Shown piece after piece: positions 10,392 to 18,700 of a stretch of 64,000 nt of DNA; positions within the stretch are counted from its first letter, which is position 1; every line of letters begins with the position of its first letter. The DNA is from Halostagnicola sp. A-GB9-2. GTDB taxonomy: Archaea; Halobacteriota; Halobacteria; Halobacteriales; Natrialbaceae. Made by a program: the position numbers and the translations under genes. Location of the stretch: assembly GCF_030068615.1 (NCBI RefSeq), contig NZ_JASJOC010000001.1, positions 310,001 to 374,000 on the forward strand. The letters are read 5' to 3'. The notes beneath the pieces are model-generated. The model was not told the DNA's origin and did not search any database. It worked only from the letters and a program-made list of their open reading frames with translations.

Positions 10392-10422
10392 CTCCGTAAC
10401 GTTCGGAGGTTCAAACCGCATG

Positions 10423-10430
10423 CATATAAG
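10423..10430 (-). promoter_or_regulatory. TATA box of the complex I operon
   Basis: On the minus strand this reads CTTATATG, the only AT-rich core ahead of nuoA. With the usual archaeal spacing of about 26-27 bases, transcription would begin near 10400, giving a leader of about 9 bases before ATG 10391. No other promoter is evident down to base 1, where genes overlap or nearly touch, so the whole set is probably one transcript. Confidence 0.6.
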
Positions 10431-10591
10431 GGTTGATTCTTTGGGTTTCCGGTAGATTTAGCGGCAAACGGGCCCCTGTACGGGTTTTAAAGATGAACAA
10501 TCATCCAAAAACGCCAACGTCGTTATTTTCGGTGGTAATATCTTATTACTGGTTCAGCCGTTGATGCGTTACAGATTCACAGATTGATGGA

Positions 10592-11230
10592 CTACTGGCT
10601 CTCGGACTGATATTCTGAGACGCCACCGTCGTGAATCTCTCGAGAAACCGTTCCAACCTCGGATTGGAGCGACTCGTGGTAGGAGACGAGTCGGTCGCGG
10701 ACATCGTCGTACTGCCGTGCGAGAATCTGGGCGGCAGACAGCGCGGCGTTGAAGGACTTCCCCGCGTCGACCGCGACCAGCGGTGCCCCCGTGGGCATGC
10801 CGATGACGCTGTCGACGGATTTCTCCTGTACCGGGACGCCAATAACGGGGAGCGGATACGCGATCGAGGCCGTCATATTCGGCAGGTCTGCGGATTTACC
10901 ACCCGCGCCCGCGATGATCACCTCGAGGCCGCGGTCTTCTGCAGTTTCGGCGTACGCGGTCATGAGATCGGGCGTTCGGTGTGCAGAAGTCACGTACGTC
11001 TCGAAGGAAAAGCGTTCGTCTGGCGCACTCTCGTAATCAGTCTGCTCGCTGAACCCGAGTTCGTCGACCAGCACGTCGTAGGCGCCGGGACGACGACCGC
11101 CGGTCATCATCACCTCGAGGTCCGAATCGCTTCCCATGACGATACCGATGTCCGGGGTCTTTTCCGTTGGTCTATCCTGCGCCGCTTCGTCGTGCAGCCG
11201 TTCGATGAGGGTTTCCACAGAGTCTGCCAT
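10592..11230 (-). CDS. purE: N5-carboxyaminoimidazole ribonucleotide mutase (PurE)
   Basis: Purine biosynthesis: converts N5-CAIR, made by PurK, to CAIR. The phosphate-binding motif IGIVMGSDSD, the catalytic SAHRTPDLM and IIAGAGGKSADLPNM are intact. At 212 residues it is longer than the usual 160-170: there is a hydrophilic N-terminal extension (about 27 residues), an insertion between GSDSDLEVM and SAHRTP rich in acidic residues (about 41-82), and a C-terminal tail. It follows purK by 26 bases in the same direction, so the two are probably co-transcribed. Confidence 0.95.
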   Translation of the reverse strand: MADSVETLIERLHDEAAQDRPTEKTPDIGIVMGSDSDLEVMMTGGRRPGAYDVLVDELGFSEQTDYESAPDERFSFETYVTSAHRTPDLMTAYAETAEDRGLEVIIAGAGGKSADLPNMTASIAYPLPVIGVPVQEKSVDSVIGMPTGAPLVAVDAGKSFNAALSAAQILARQYDDVRDRLVSYHESLQSEVGTVSREIHDGGVSEYQSESQ

Positions 11231-11256
11231 TGGGTCAGGTACCGCGTTCGAGGTAG

Positions 11257-12471
11257 TTAGTCGATCCGAAACGTCACTGCGTTCCGCAGGCTCCGAGCCG
11301 TCTCGAGGTGGGACTCGAGGAGAGCTTCGTCAGTTGGCTCCCCATCTTCGGACGCGAATTCGTCATCGTCGTCGACCCGCCCACGCGCACTCACTGTAAT
11401 ATGTCCCATCTTCCGTAGCGGCCGAACCTCTCGCTTACCGTACCAGTGAAGGTGAGCCGCCGGGGTCTCGAGAATCCGTTCGACGTTTTGCAGGGTCGCT
11501 TCCCGTTCCTCGTCGACGTCACCCAGCAAATTCGTCGAAACGGTCGGCGCGCGAAGGCCGGTCGATCCGAGCGGCCAGCCCAACACGGCTCGAACGTGCT
11601 GTTCGAACTGCGAGCTGTGTGCGCCCTCGATCGACCAGTGACCGGAGTTGTGCGGTCGCGGAGCGATTTCGTTCAGGAGCAGTTTGCCGTCGGGCGTTTC
11701 GAACAGCTCGATCCCGTAAACGCCCCGTCCGTCCATCACCTCGAGAACGTCCGTCGCGAGGGCTTTGGCCCGCTCTCGAGTGTCGGGATCCGAACGGGCG
11801 GGAACGAGCGTCTCCCGCAAAATCTCGTCTTCGTGGACGTTTTCGCCGACGGGGAACGACGCAGTCTCGCCGTACCCCTTGACGGCGATGACCGAAATCT
11901 CCCGCGCAAAGTCCACGAACGATTCGACCATCGCAGGGCCGGCGACCGATTCGAGGGCCGCATCCGCGTCGGCTTTCGACTCGACGGGGACGTTTCCGCG
12001 GCCGTCGTACCCGCCGGTTCGCGCCTTGAGCATCACCGGCGTGCCGTAGTCGTCGATCGCTTCGCGGATGTCGGCCGCGTCCTCGACGGCCCGGAACGGC
12101 GGAACCGAGATGCCGGCATCCTCGAGTTCGCGTTTCTGGACGAGCTTGTCGTGGATCGTCTCGAGCGTTCCCGGACGCGGGTGGACCGCCGTGTCCGTCT
12201 CCTCGCTCACTCGCTCGAGTACTTTCTGATCGGCGAGTTCGATCTCGAACGTGAGGACATCGGCTCGTTGCGCGAGTTGGCGAATCCCCTCCTCGTCGTC
12301 GAACTCGGCGACGATCTGGTCTCGAGCGAGCGGCGCTGCGGGACAGTCTGGCGTCGGATCCAGAACGATAACCTCCACGCCGATCGGGCCTGCCGCTTCG
12401 GCGAGCATCCGTCCGAGTTGGCCGCCGCCGACGACCCCGAGCGTCGGTCCGGGCGACTGTAACGTCGTCAT
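11257..12471 (-). CDS. purK: 5-(carboxyamino)imidazole ribonucleotide synthase (PurK)
   Basis: ATP-grasp enzyme that carboxylates AIR with bicarbonate and ATP to N5-CAIR; 404 residues. The N-terminal GVVGGGQLGRMLAEAA glycine loop, ATP-grasp core VMLKARTGGYDGRGN and the metal-binding stretch NEIAPRPHNSGHWSIEGA are typical of PurK. ATG 12471 sits 28 bases after a TATA-like CTTAAAC (12496-12502), consistent with a leaderless message. The C-terminal acidic helix-rich tail is not conserved in bacteria. Confidence 0.95.
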   Translation of the reverse strand: MTTLQSPGPTLGVVGGGQLGRMLAEAAGPIGVEVIVLDPTPDCPAAPLARDQIVAEFDDEEGIRQLAQRADVLTFEIELADQKVLERVSEETDTAVHPRPGTLETIHDKLVQKRELEDAGISVPPFRAVEDAADIREAIDDYGTPVMLKARTGGYDGRGNVPVESKADADAALESVAGPAMVESFVDFAREISVIAVKGYGETASFPVGENVHEDEILRETLVPARSDPDTRERAKALATDVLEVMDGRGVYGIELFETPDGKLLLNEIAPRPHNSGHWSIEGAHSSQFEQHVRAVLGWPLGSTGLRAPTVSTNLLGDVDEEREATLQNVERILETPAAHLHWYGKREVRPLRKMGHITVSARGRVDDDDEFASEDGEPTDEALLESHLETARSLRNAVTFRID

Positions 12472-12495
12472 CGAGCAGTCATTAACGCCGACTGC

Positions 12496-12502
12496 GTTTA
12501 AG
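12496..12502 (-). promoter_or_regulatory. TATA box of purK-purE
   Basis: Minus-strand CTTAAAC centred 28 bases before the purK ATG. The spacing matches leaderless haloarchaeal promoters seen repeatedly in this window. Confidence 0.5.
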
Positions 12503-12611
12503 AATTAGTGATTCGCGTTCCGCTTTGCTCCCGGAGTCAAATCATGCACGTCGTTGGTCGTTTCGACCGAGTCGGTGACCGTTGCTCTCGCAGTCAGTCC
12601 TCGAGGGCGGA

Positions 12612-12632
12612 TCAACAAAACAAAATAGCCGC
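12612..12632 (-). terminator. T-rich terminator after the precursor peptides
   Basis: On the minus strand the sequence after the second precursor stop contains TATTTTGTTTTGTTG, a U-rich stretch like those that end archaeal transcripts. It lies about 20-40 bases beyond the stop at 12651, so the precursor transcript(s) could end here and not read into purK. Confidence 0.4.
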
Positions 12633-12650
12633 TCGACCGGTCGATTCGGT

Positions 12651-12821
12651 TCAGCAGCTACAGGAAAACGGCGCGCTCGTCGTAGTTGTAACGGTGACCG
12701 TCGTCGTGGTCGTAATCGTATCGTTGGCTCGGATCGGAGCGAGTTCGCGAATGTCGAACTCCGAATCGAAGTCGGCTTTCATTGCTTCGAAACCGCCAAT
12801 CGTATTCTGGACTGTGGACAT
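12651..12821 (-). CDS. Putative lanthipeptide precursor A1 (Thr-rich, C-terminal CSC)
   Basis: A 56-residue peptide with no recognised family. The N-terminal part is leader-like and acidic: IGG at residues 8-10, then K and FDSEFD. The last 24 residues form a core with eleven Thr, three Ser and two Cys, ending in SAPFSCSC. Start: ATG 12821 is about 30 bases after a TATA-like TTTTAATTATT, fitting a leaderless message; an ATG six codons earlier (12839) lies too close to that box. The same leader pattern occurs in the next gene, and a LanM-like synthetase and exporter lie nearby. Role as a RiPP precursor is inferred; coding by a real gene is supported by the duplicated motif. Confidence 0.72.
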   Translation of the reverse strand: MSTVQNTIGGFEAMKADFDSEFDIRELAPIRANDTITTTTTVTVTTTTSAPFSCSC

Positions 12822-12845
12822 ACCCACCCTACAATTCATACCACT

Positions 12846-12857
12846 AATAATTAAAAC
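12846..12857 (-). promoter_or_regulatory. TATA box of precursor A1
   Basis: Minus-strand TTTTAATTATT centred about 30 bases before ATG 12821. It supports the shorter start and a separate transcript for A1. Confidence 0.45.
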
Positions 12858-12925
12858 TTTCGTGTGTGTGGGCCGAAAGTATTTGGGGTGCTGTTGCGAT
12901 CGTCGTCAGAAAATGGGGGATTGCG

Positions 12926-13087
12926 TTAGTCGACCGTTCCGGTGGTAGTCGTCGTGGTAACAGTCGTCCACGTCGTGAGTTGGACGGTCGGATTCGACGC
13001 GGTATCCGGTTCGAACGTCGAATCAAACTGACTCTTCAGGGTGACTGATCCACCGATCGCATCTACATCTTGGTTTACAACTGCCAT
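12926..13087 (-). CDS. Putative lanthipeptide precursor A2 (Thr-rich, no Cys)
   Basis: A 53-residue peptide below common gene-calling length. Residues 11-27 read IGG....LK.QFDSTFE, matching the leader of A1 (IGG....MK.DFDSEFD) at the same spacing. The C-terminal 20 residues contain twelve Thr, including a run of six, one Trp and no Cys. ATG 13087 lies about 31 bases after the TATA-like TTTAAGTTT (13113-13122). The stop is at 12926-12928, about 105 bases upstream of the A1 start. I infer a paralogous precursor; alternatively it could be a two-component partner or a leader-bearing decoy. No homologue search was possible. Confidence 0.62.
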   Translation of the reverse strand: MAVVNQDVDAIGGSVTLKSQFDSTFEPDTASNPTVQLTTWTTVTTTTTTGTVD

Positions 13088-13112
13088 AACCAGATGGAAA
13101 ATATAGGAAGGG

Positions 13113-13122
13113 AAACTTAAAT
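13113..13122 (-). promoter_or_regulatory. TATA box of precursor A2
   Basis: Minus-strand ATTTAAGTTT, about 31 bases before ATG 13087. A second AT-rich stretch at 13098-13107 is only 15 bases away and is less well placed. Confidence 0.4.
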
Positions 13123-13220
13123 CATTCTATCAATCTCAGAAATAACAAGATTTGGCAAATGTTCCGTCAATCGCATCGAATACACCGCACTATGTTTACC
13201 ACTATCTCATAAGCAGATGT

Positions 13221-13247
13221 ATTTAACACTACTAATAAGTGTTAAAT
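13221..13247. promoter_or_regulatory. Palindromic operator overlapping exporter promoter
   Basis: Perfect inverted repeat with 10-base arms, ATTTAACACT (13221-13230) and AGTGTTAAAT (13238-13247), separated by 7 bases. The right arm contains TTAAAT, centred 28 bases before the exporter ATG at 13273, the expected TATA position for a leaderless transcript. A dimeric regulator bound here would block TBP. It lies between the divergent precursor A2 and exporter genes, so it may control both. No regulator gene is evident in the cluster. Confidence 0.55.
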
Positions 13248-13272
13248 GCATGGGTAATATACGATTTAATAT

Positions 13273-14286
13273 ATGAACGGCGAGGCAGAAGTTTCGAATC
13301 AATATCCGGCAGACGAATCCCGTTCCCGCAGCCGGTCCGAGACGGTCGTATCCGTTGACGGGATAACGAAATCGTACGGCACCGGTTCGGATACCGTCAC
13401 CGCGGTAGACGGGGTCTCGTTCGAAGTCGAGGAAGGAACTGTCGTCGGCCTGCTCGGCCCGAACGGCGCCGGAAAAACGACGACCATCAAAATGCTTCTG
13501 GGTCTCGTTCGACCCAGTGACGGCGTCGCCCGACTCTGTGGAACCGACGTCGAGGGGTCGCCCGAAACGGTGTACCGGTCGGTGGCGGCGATGCTCGAGG
13601 GGGCACGAAATATTTATTGGCGACTAACAGTTCGTGAGAACGTCCGATTTTTCGCCCGCCTCGGGGACGAACCGGCTGACCCGGATCGAGTCGATCGGGT
13701 CATTTCGCAGGTCGGTCTCGAATCGAAAGCCGACACCACCGTCAACGAACTCTCGCGAGGAATGAAACAAAAGGCGTCGCTGGCGTGTACGCTCGTTCGG
13801 GAGACTCCGATCGTGTTTCTCGACGAACCAACGCTCGGGCTCGACGTCGAGAGTTCGTTGGAGCTGCGCCAGGAACTTCGGCAACTGGTCACTCGAGACA
13901 GCCGGACAGTGCTCCTCTCGAGTCACGACATGCAAGTAATAGAGGCGGTCTGTGATCGCGTTATCATCCTGAACGAGGGTGAAATACTCGCCAACGACAC
14001 TGTCGAAAATCTCCTGGACGTCTTTCACACCCAAACCTTTCGCATCACTGTTCGGGGCCAACTATCGACTGACGTCCAGACCGAACTGACCGAACGATTC
14101 GGCGCCACTCGGTGGACCGATCGCGGTGATCGTCACCGCTTCGAGACGACCGCCGTGCGGGGAAACGAGTTCTACGCGATGATGGACGTTCTTCGAGAGT
14201 CATCGACGACGTTCGTGTCCGTTGACACCGTCGAACCGGACCTCGAAGAGGTCTTCTTGCACATCATCGACGACGGTGAGGTGTAG
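13273..14286 (+). CDS. ABC transporter ATP-binding protein (lanthipeptide-cluster exporter)
   Basis: Nucleotide-binding subunit of an ABC-2 type exporter, 337 residues. Walker A LLGPNGAGKTTT, signature ELSRGMKQKASLA and Walker B IVFLDEPTLGLD are intact, and a C-terminal accessory domain (about 245-337) follows the ATPase, as in drug- and antibiotic-export ATPases. The first 25 residues are a hydrophilic extension. The permease starts 4 bases after its stop. Position between the precursors and the LanM-like gene suggests export of, or immunity to, the modified peptide; there is no fused C39 peptidase, unlike LanT of many class II systems. Confidence 0.9.
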   Translation: MNGEAEVSNQYPADESRSRSRSETVVSVDGITKSYGTGSDTVTAVDGVSFEVEEGTVVGLLGPNGAGKTTTIKMLLGLVRPSDGVARLCGTDVEGSPETVYRSVAAMLEGARNIYWRLTVRENVRFFARLGDEPADPDRVDRVISQVGLESKADTTVNELSRGMKQKASLACTLVRETPIVFLDEPTLGLDVESSLELRQELRQLVTRDSRTVLLSSHDMQVIEAVCDRVIILNEGEILANDTVENLLDVFHTQTFRITVRGQLSTDVQTELTERFGATRWTDRGDRHRFETTAVRGNEFYAMMDVLRESSTTFVSVDTVEPDLEEVFLHIIDDGEV

Positions 14287-14290
14287 TTGA

Positions 14291-15067
14291 ATGACTAGCC
14301 ACCAGAGACTCCTGATCGCGGTGTTCGAAAAGCAGTTCATCCTGCTCAAGCGCTACTGGCTCAACACGGTCCTGATGCTTCTCGGCGTCTATATCATGTT
14401 TGCGATGGCCTTTTTCGGCGGACAAACGGTCGGCGGTGACAACATCGATAGCGCTCTTGATACCGTCGTCATCGGATTCTTCCTGTTTCTGGCCGCGAGT
14501 GCTGCATACTTCGATGTCGCCCGAAGCATCATGCAGGAAGCCCAGTGGGGAACGCTCGAGCAGTTGTACATGTCTCCGTTCGGCATCGGCCGCGTGCTGG
14601 GAGTCAAGACGATCTTCAACGTCGTCGTCAGCACCGGGCTGGCGATCGGGTTGCTGGGATTGATGCTCGTGACCACCGGTCGATCGCTTGCGATCGACGT
14701 CGTCACGATCGTTCCGCTACTCGTCATAACGATCCTTCCGGCGGTCGGGATCGGCTACTTCGTCGCCGGGCTCTCCTTGCTCTACAAGCGAATCGAGAAC
14801 GTACAGCAGTTGCTTCAGTTCGGTTTCGTGGGGCTGATCGCGGCTCCAGGAGTGGTTCAGGGGCCGATTTTGGCCCTCCTGCCGTTGAGTTACGGCAGCG
14901 ACCTCTTGACGCGAGCGATGATAGACGGGACCAGACTCTGGGAGTTTTCGCCGGTCGAATTGACAGCTCTCGTGGCGAGTAGTCTCGCGTATCTTGCCGT
15001 CGGATACGTCATCTTCGGTTGGTTCGTCGGGAAAACCCGCGAGCGCGGCATCATGGGCCACTACTGA
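14291..15067 (+). CDS. ABC-2 type permease (lanthipeptide-cluster exporter)
   Basis: Membrane partner of the preceding ATPase, 258 residues with six predicted helices (first about 22-44, last about 225-245) and the ABC-2 layout of a long helix-2/3 region with EAQWGTLEQLYMSPF between helices 2 and 3. The fourth and fifth helices flank SLLYKRIENVQQLLQF. It belongs to the same transcript as 13273-14286 (4-base gap). Substrate is inferred from context only. Confidence 0.88.
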   Translation: MTSHQRLLIAVFEKQFILLKRYWLNTVLMLLGVYIMFAMAFFGGQTVGGDNIDSALDTVVIGFFLFLAASAAYFDVARSIMQEAQWGTLEQLYMSPFGIGRVLGVKTIFNVVVSTGLAIGLLGLMLVTTGRSLAIDVVTIVPLLVITILPAVGIGYFVAGLSLLYKRIENVQQLLQFGFVGLIAAPGVVQGPILALLPLSYGSDLLTRAMIDGTRLWEFSPVELTALVASSLAYLAVGYVIFGWFVGKTRERGIMGHY

Positions 15068-15152
15068 GGCCCCGGCGTGCTCTCGATCTAGCACAACGAC
15101 TGGAGCTGGCGTCCGCGACACTACCCGCTCCGAAACGGTCAGGACGGGAGTA

Positions 15153-15542
15153 TCAGGGGCGTTCGAATTCAGGCTCTCGGCTGGTGTCCTTGTCGGACCG
15201 AATCGCAGCAGTATCGTTCGGGCCCGACGGTTCGGTTTCGAGGACAGTTTCGAGCCGTTGCTCGAACTCCGCCTCAGTGAGTTCACCGCGTGCGTACTTG
15301 TTTTGGAGCGCCTCGAGTGGATCGGTCGCGTTCCTCTCGGCGGGCGCGCCGGAGTCGGCCGATTCGGATTCTACGTGAGACGTGTCCGCGAGCCGCCCCG
15401 CGACCGCGAACGAAACGGTGAGACTCACGACGAGTGCGAGTGCGAACACCGCGGCGAACGTCGAACCCAAAAGCGCGAACAAGAGGACGATCGGAACGCC
15501 AAGGGCAGCAGCGAAAAGTCCAGTTTTGGCTCCCCAATCCAT
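15153..15542 (-). CDS. Small membrane protein with C-terminal SHOCT domain
   Basis: A 129-residue protein on the strand opposite to its neighbours. Two adjacent hydrophobic segments (about 8-50) are followed by an acidic linker and a SHOCT motif, LQNKYARGELTEAEFE, at about 78-100, a short oligomerisation-like domain common in haloarchaeal membrane proteins. I chose ATG 15542 (MDWGAKTG). It lies between the exporter and LanM genes; it may be unrelated, or could act in membrane protection or regulation. Function unknown. Confidence 0.8.
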   Translation of the reverse strand: MDWGAKTGLFAAALGVPIVLLFALLGSTFAAVFALALVVSLTVSFAVAGRLADTSHVESESADSGAPAERNATDPLEALQNKYARGELTEAEFEQRLETVLETEPSGPNDTAAIRSDKDTSREPEFERP

Positions 15543-15798
15543 TAGATTACAGTACGTAGCTGACAGTGAAAAATGTGGCGTTCGATCCCTCATTTTGCGA
15601 CTCGAATCAAACTCGGTACAGTATGATGAAAATACACGAGAGAGCACCGACGAACACGGAGAGAGGAGAAACCAGATCCGTTGCCAGCGCACTTAAAATC
15701 TCAACGACGATCGGTATTTCTATCCCACACGCCAATATATAATCAAAACAGTAATTAGAAAAGTAACATAACAATCGTTCAGTGGCCACCGAAACACT

Positions 15799-18700
15799 AT
15801 GAGCCAAATATTCAGTGAAACAGAACAACGACGAATCGCCGCGCAGTCTCAAACGCTTCTCGAACGACTCTCGAATCCAGACGCGTTCGAGTACGCGGTC
15901 GACGACGCTGTGGCTACCAAACGCGTCGAAGCGTGGCGCGAGCAGTATCCCGACGAGGAATCGTTTCGTCGCCGAATCGAACGCGTCAATTGTTCACGAG
16001 ACGATCTACGGCGGGCGGCCTGCGTCGATACGCTGGCCGAAGGCGAGGAGGTACCGACCTGGGTGGATCGGTTAGACGCACTCGCAGCGACGCTCGAGTC
16101 ACGGTCTCCGGACGAGTTCCCGGAAAATTTGATCCCAAATCCGGAAAAATGGGTCCGCAAGGAGCGGGAGAAACCGTTCGGTGCACTTTCAGCAGCCATC
16201 GCGGAGCACGCTCGAGAGCAACTCGATGACATCGCTCTCGAGGTCCTGTCCGGTGAAACGATCGGGATCATGCAGGAGTGGTTCCGGGTTCGGTTCGAGA
16301 CTCGTTTTTCACGGATTCTGTACGTCGAATTCAAAACGTACATCGCCGCACACGATCGAGAGTTGGCTCACGCGGATCCCTCCGCGTTCACGGAGCGACC
16401 GACAGCGTACTACGATCAGTTTATCGAGGCGCTCTTTTCTGGTGCGTTCCCGTCTCTGTGTCTGGAGTATCCAGTCTTCGCTCGACTGCTCACGACCCAG
16501 ATAAGACAGTGGCACGAACACCTCGAGGAGTTCAGTCGTCGCCTGCGGTCCGACCGCGAACTACTCGCAGAGCGCTTTACCGAGGACGGCGATCTCGGCG
16601 ATGTCGTCGAAATTTATTCGCTCGCGGACGACACGCACGGCGACGGGCGTGCGATAATGCGCGTCGAGTTCGAGTCGGGCGTAACCGTCGCGTACAAACC
16701 TCGAAGCGTCGAGGCCGGTGCGACGTTCTACGACGTCCTCGCCGACCTCGAGGAGTATTTGCCGGTCACGATGGGCGTCGAACCGACGTACGTGTGTCGC
16801 GACGACTACGGATGGATGGGGTGGGTCGAACGGCGGGACTGTCGAACTGAACGCGATGTCGAACGATACTACCGCCGTGCCGGTGCTCTCAGTTGCCTCG
16901 CGTACTTTCTCGAGTTTACCGACTGTCACCTCGAGAATTTGATCAGCGCGGGCTCGACCCCCGTGCTCGTCGACGCCGAAACGATCTTCCATCCGTACAT
17001 CGGCCCCGATCGCTCCCCGATGCCGACCGGCGTTCAACAGTTCGTGCAGAACAACGTTCTGTTGAGTCTATTGTTGCCGTACAAAATCGGCGGTTCGGCG
17101 GCGGAACTCGGTGGTGGGGATATGTCGGAACTGATGGCCGGAATCGGTGTCTCCGACGACGACGCGACGCTAACTCACGTCAGTTCGCCCCGGCTCGAGG
17201 CCGTCAACACTGACGTGATGACGGTCGAACGCGAGCACCCGGCCGTCGACCGTAGCGACAACGTACCGAGGGTAGACGGTCACGCACGGCCGCCGGACGA
17301 GCACGCGACAGCGGTCGCCACCGGATTCGAAGAGACGTACAGATCGGTACTCGAATTGCGAGATTCCGGGGCGTTGTTCGACGAGATTGAACTATTCGAT
17401 CGATTCTCGGCGATCGAAAACAGACTAGTGTACCGACCGACACAGGTGTACGCGACTCTTTTGCGAAAAATGTGTTCGCGGGCTTCGCTCAGTGATGGGT
17501 TCCGGTTCGGTGTGGCGATGGAGGAGTTGGCGGTCCCGTTTTGCGATGGGACCGTTTCGGGCGACGTTCCGTGGCAACTCTACGATTCCGAGCGCGTGGA
17601 GCTGCGGCGGCTGGATCCGCCCCGATTCACGTCCGAAACCGACCGAACGGAGATCGAATTCAGCGGTGACGCGACGGGCGTCGACACCGGAGTCTCCGGA
17701 ATCAGCCGAAGCCGAGACCGGATCGATTCGGCTTCGATTACGGATATGAACACGCAACTCGAGTTGATACGGGGCTCACTCGGGGAGAAACCGGATCCGT
17801 CGACTTCTTTCGAAGGAACGGTTCGCTCCGGCGATCCGTCGACCGACAAAGCCTCGTTCCGCTCCGAAGCGGCGGCGATATTCGACCGGATTCACCGACT
17901 CGGGTCGACGCGGGGAAGCGAGGAACTGAATTGGACATGGGTAGAGTCGATCGACACGACCGACCGGCTGACGATTCACCCGTTCGACGAGACGCTACAC
18001 GTTGGGGACGGCGGGGTCGCACTTCTGGCTGCGAGTCTGTACCGACTCTCCGGTGAGAATCGGTACGCAACCGTCGCACGCGACGTAATCGAACCAACCC
18101 TTCGATCAGTCCAGTCCGCGCGGGTCACCCCGTCGATGTCGAAACACGGTGGAGTGACCGGGATCGGATCCGTGATCTACGGACTCGCGACCGTCGGTGC
18201 GTTGCTCGAGGACGAAGCTATACTTCGGACGGGCATTCGGGCCGCCGAATCGATACGAACGGACACCTTCGGCCCCGATCATCAGTACGATGTCTCCGGG
18301 GGAGCGGCGGGGACCATCCTCGGACTCCTCGCACTCGACGAACGGTACGAATCTGACGAACTCGTTTCGATCGCGACGGAGTGTGGCGATCATCTGCTCG
18401 ACAGTCGGACCGAATCGACAGGCGGGTTCCGCGTGTGGAACACCATCGACGACTGTCCGCCGCTGATCGGATTTCTACACGGAGCGAGCGGAATCGCGTA
18501 CTCGCTCGTCCGGTTATACGAGGTGACCGGCGACGACGCCTATCTGTCCGCAGCGATAGAGGCCGTCGAGTTCGAGACACAGCACTACTCCGAAACCGCC
18601 TCGGGTTGGAAGGATCGCAGACCCTGGGCCGACGACGAGTTCTCCGATCGGTGGAGTTACGGACGGGCCGGAATCGGTCTCTCGCGACTCGGGATGCAAT

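Noticed and set aside
12508-12948. Plus-strand reading with a Val run opposite precursor A1
   Set aside because: The Val run (GTC/GTA codons) is just the complement of the Thr codons of A1. It has no promoter at the right spacing and no leader-like acidic part.
12844-13026. Minus-strand Arg-rich reading between the two precursors
   Set aside because: It lies in another frame of precursor A2 and has no leader motif or coherent composition.
15607-15742. Minus-strand hydrophobic reading of about 42 residues upstream of lanM
   Set aside because: It lacks an ATG or GTG start outside the lanM gene and no TATA box is properly spaced; a third lanthipeptide-related gene could not be supported.
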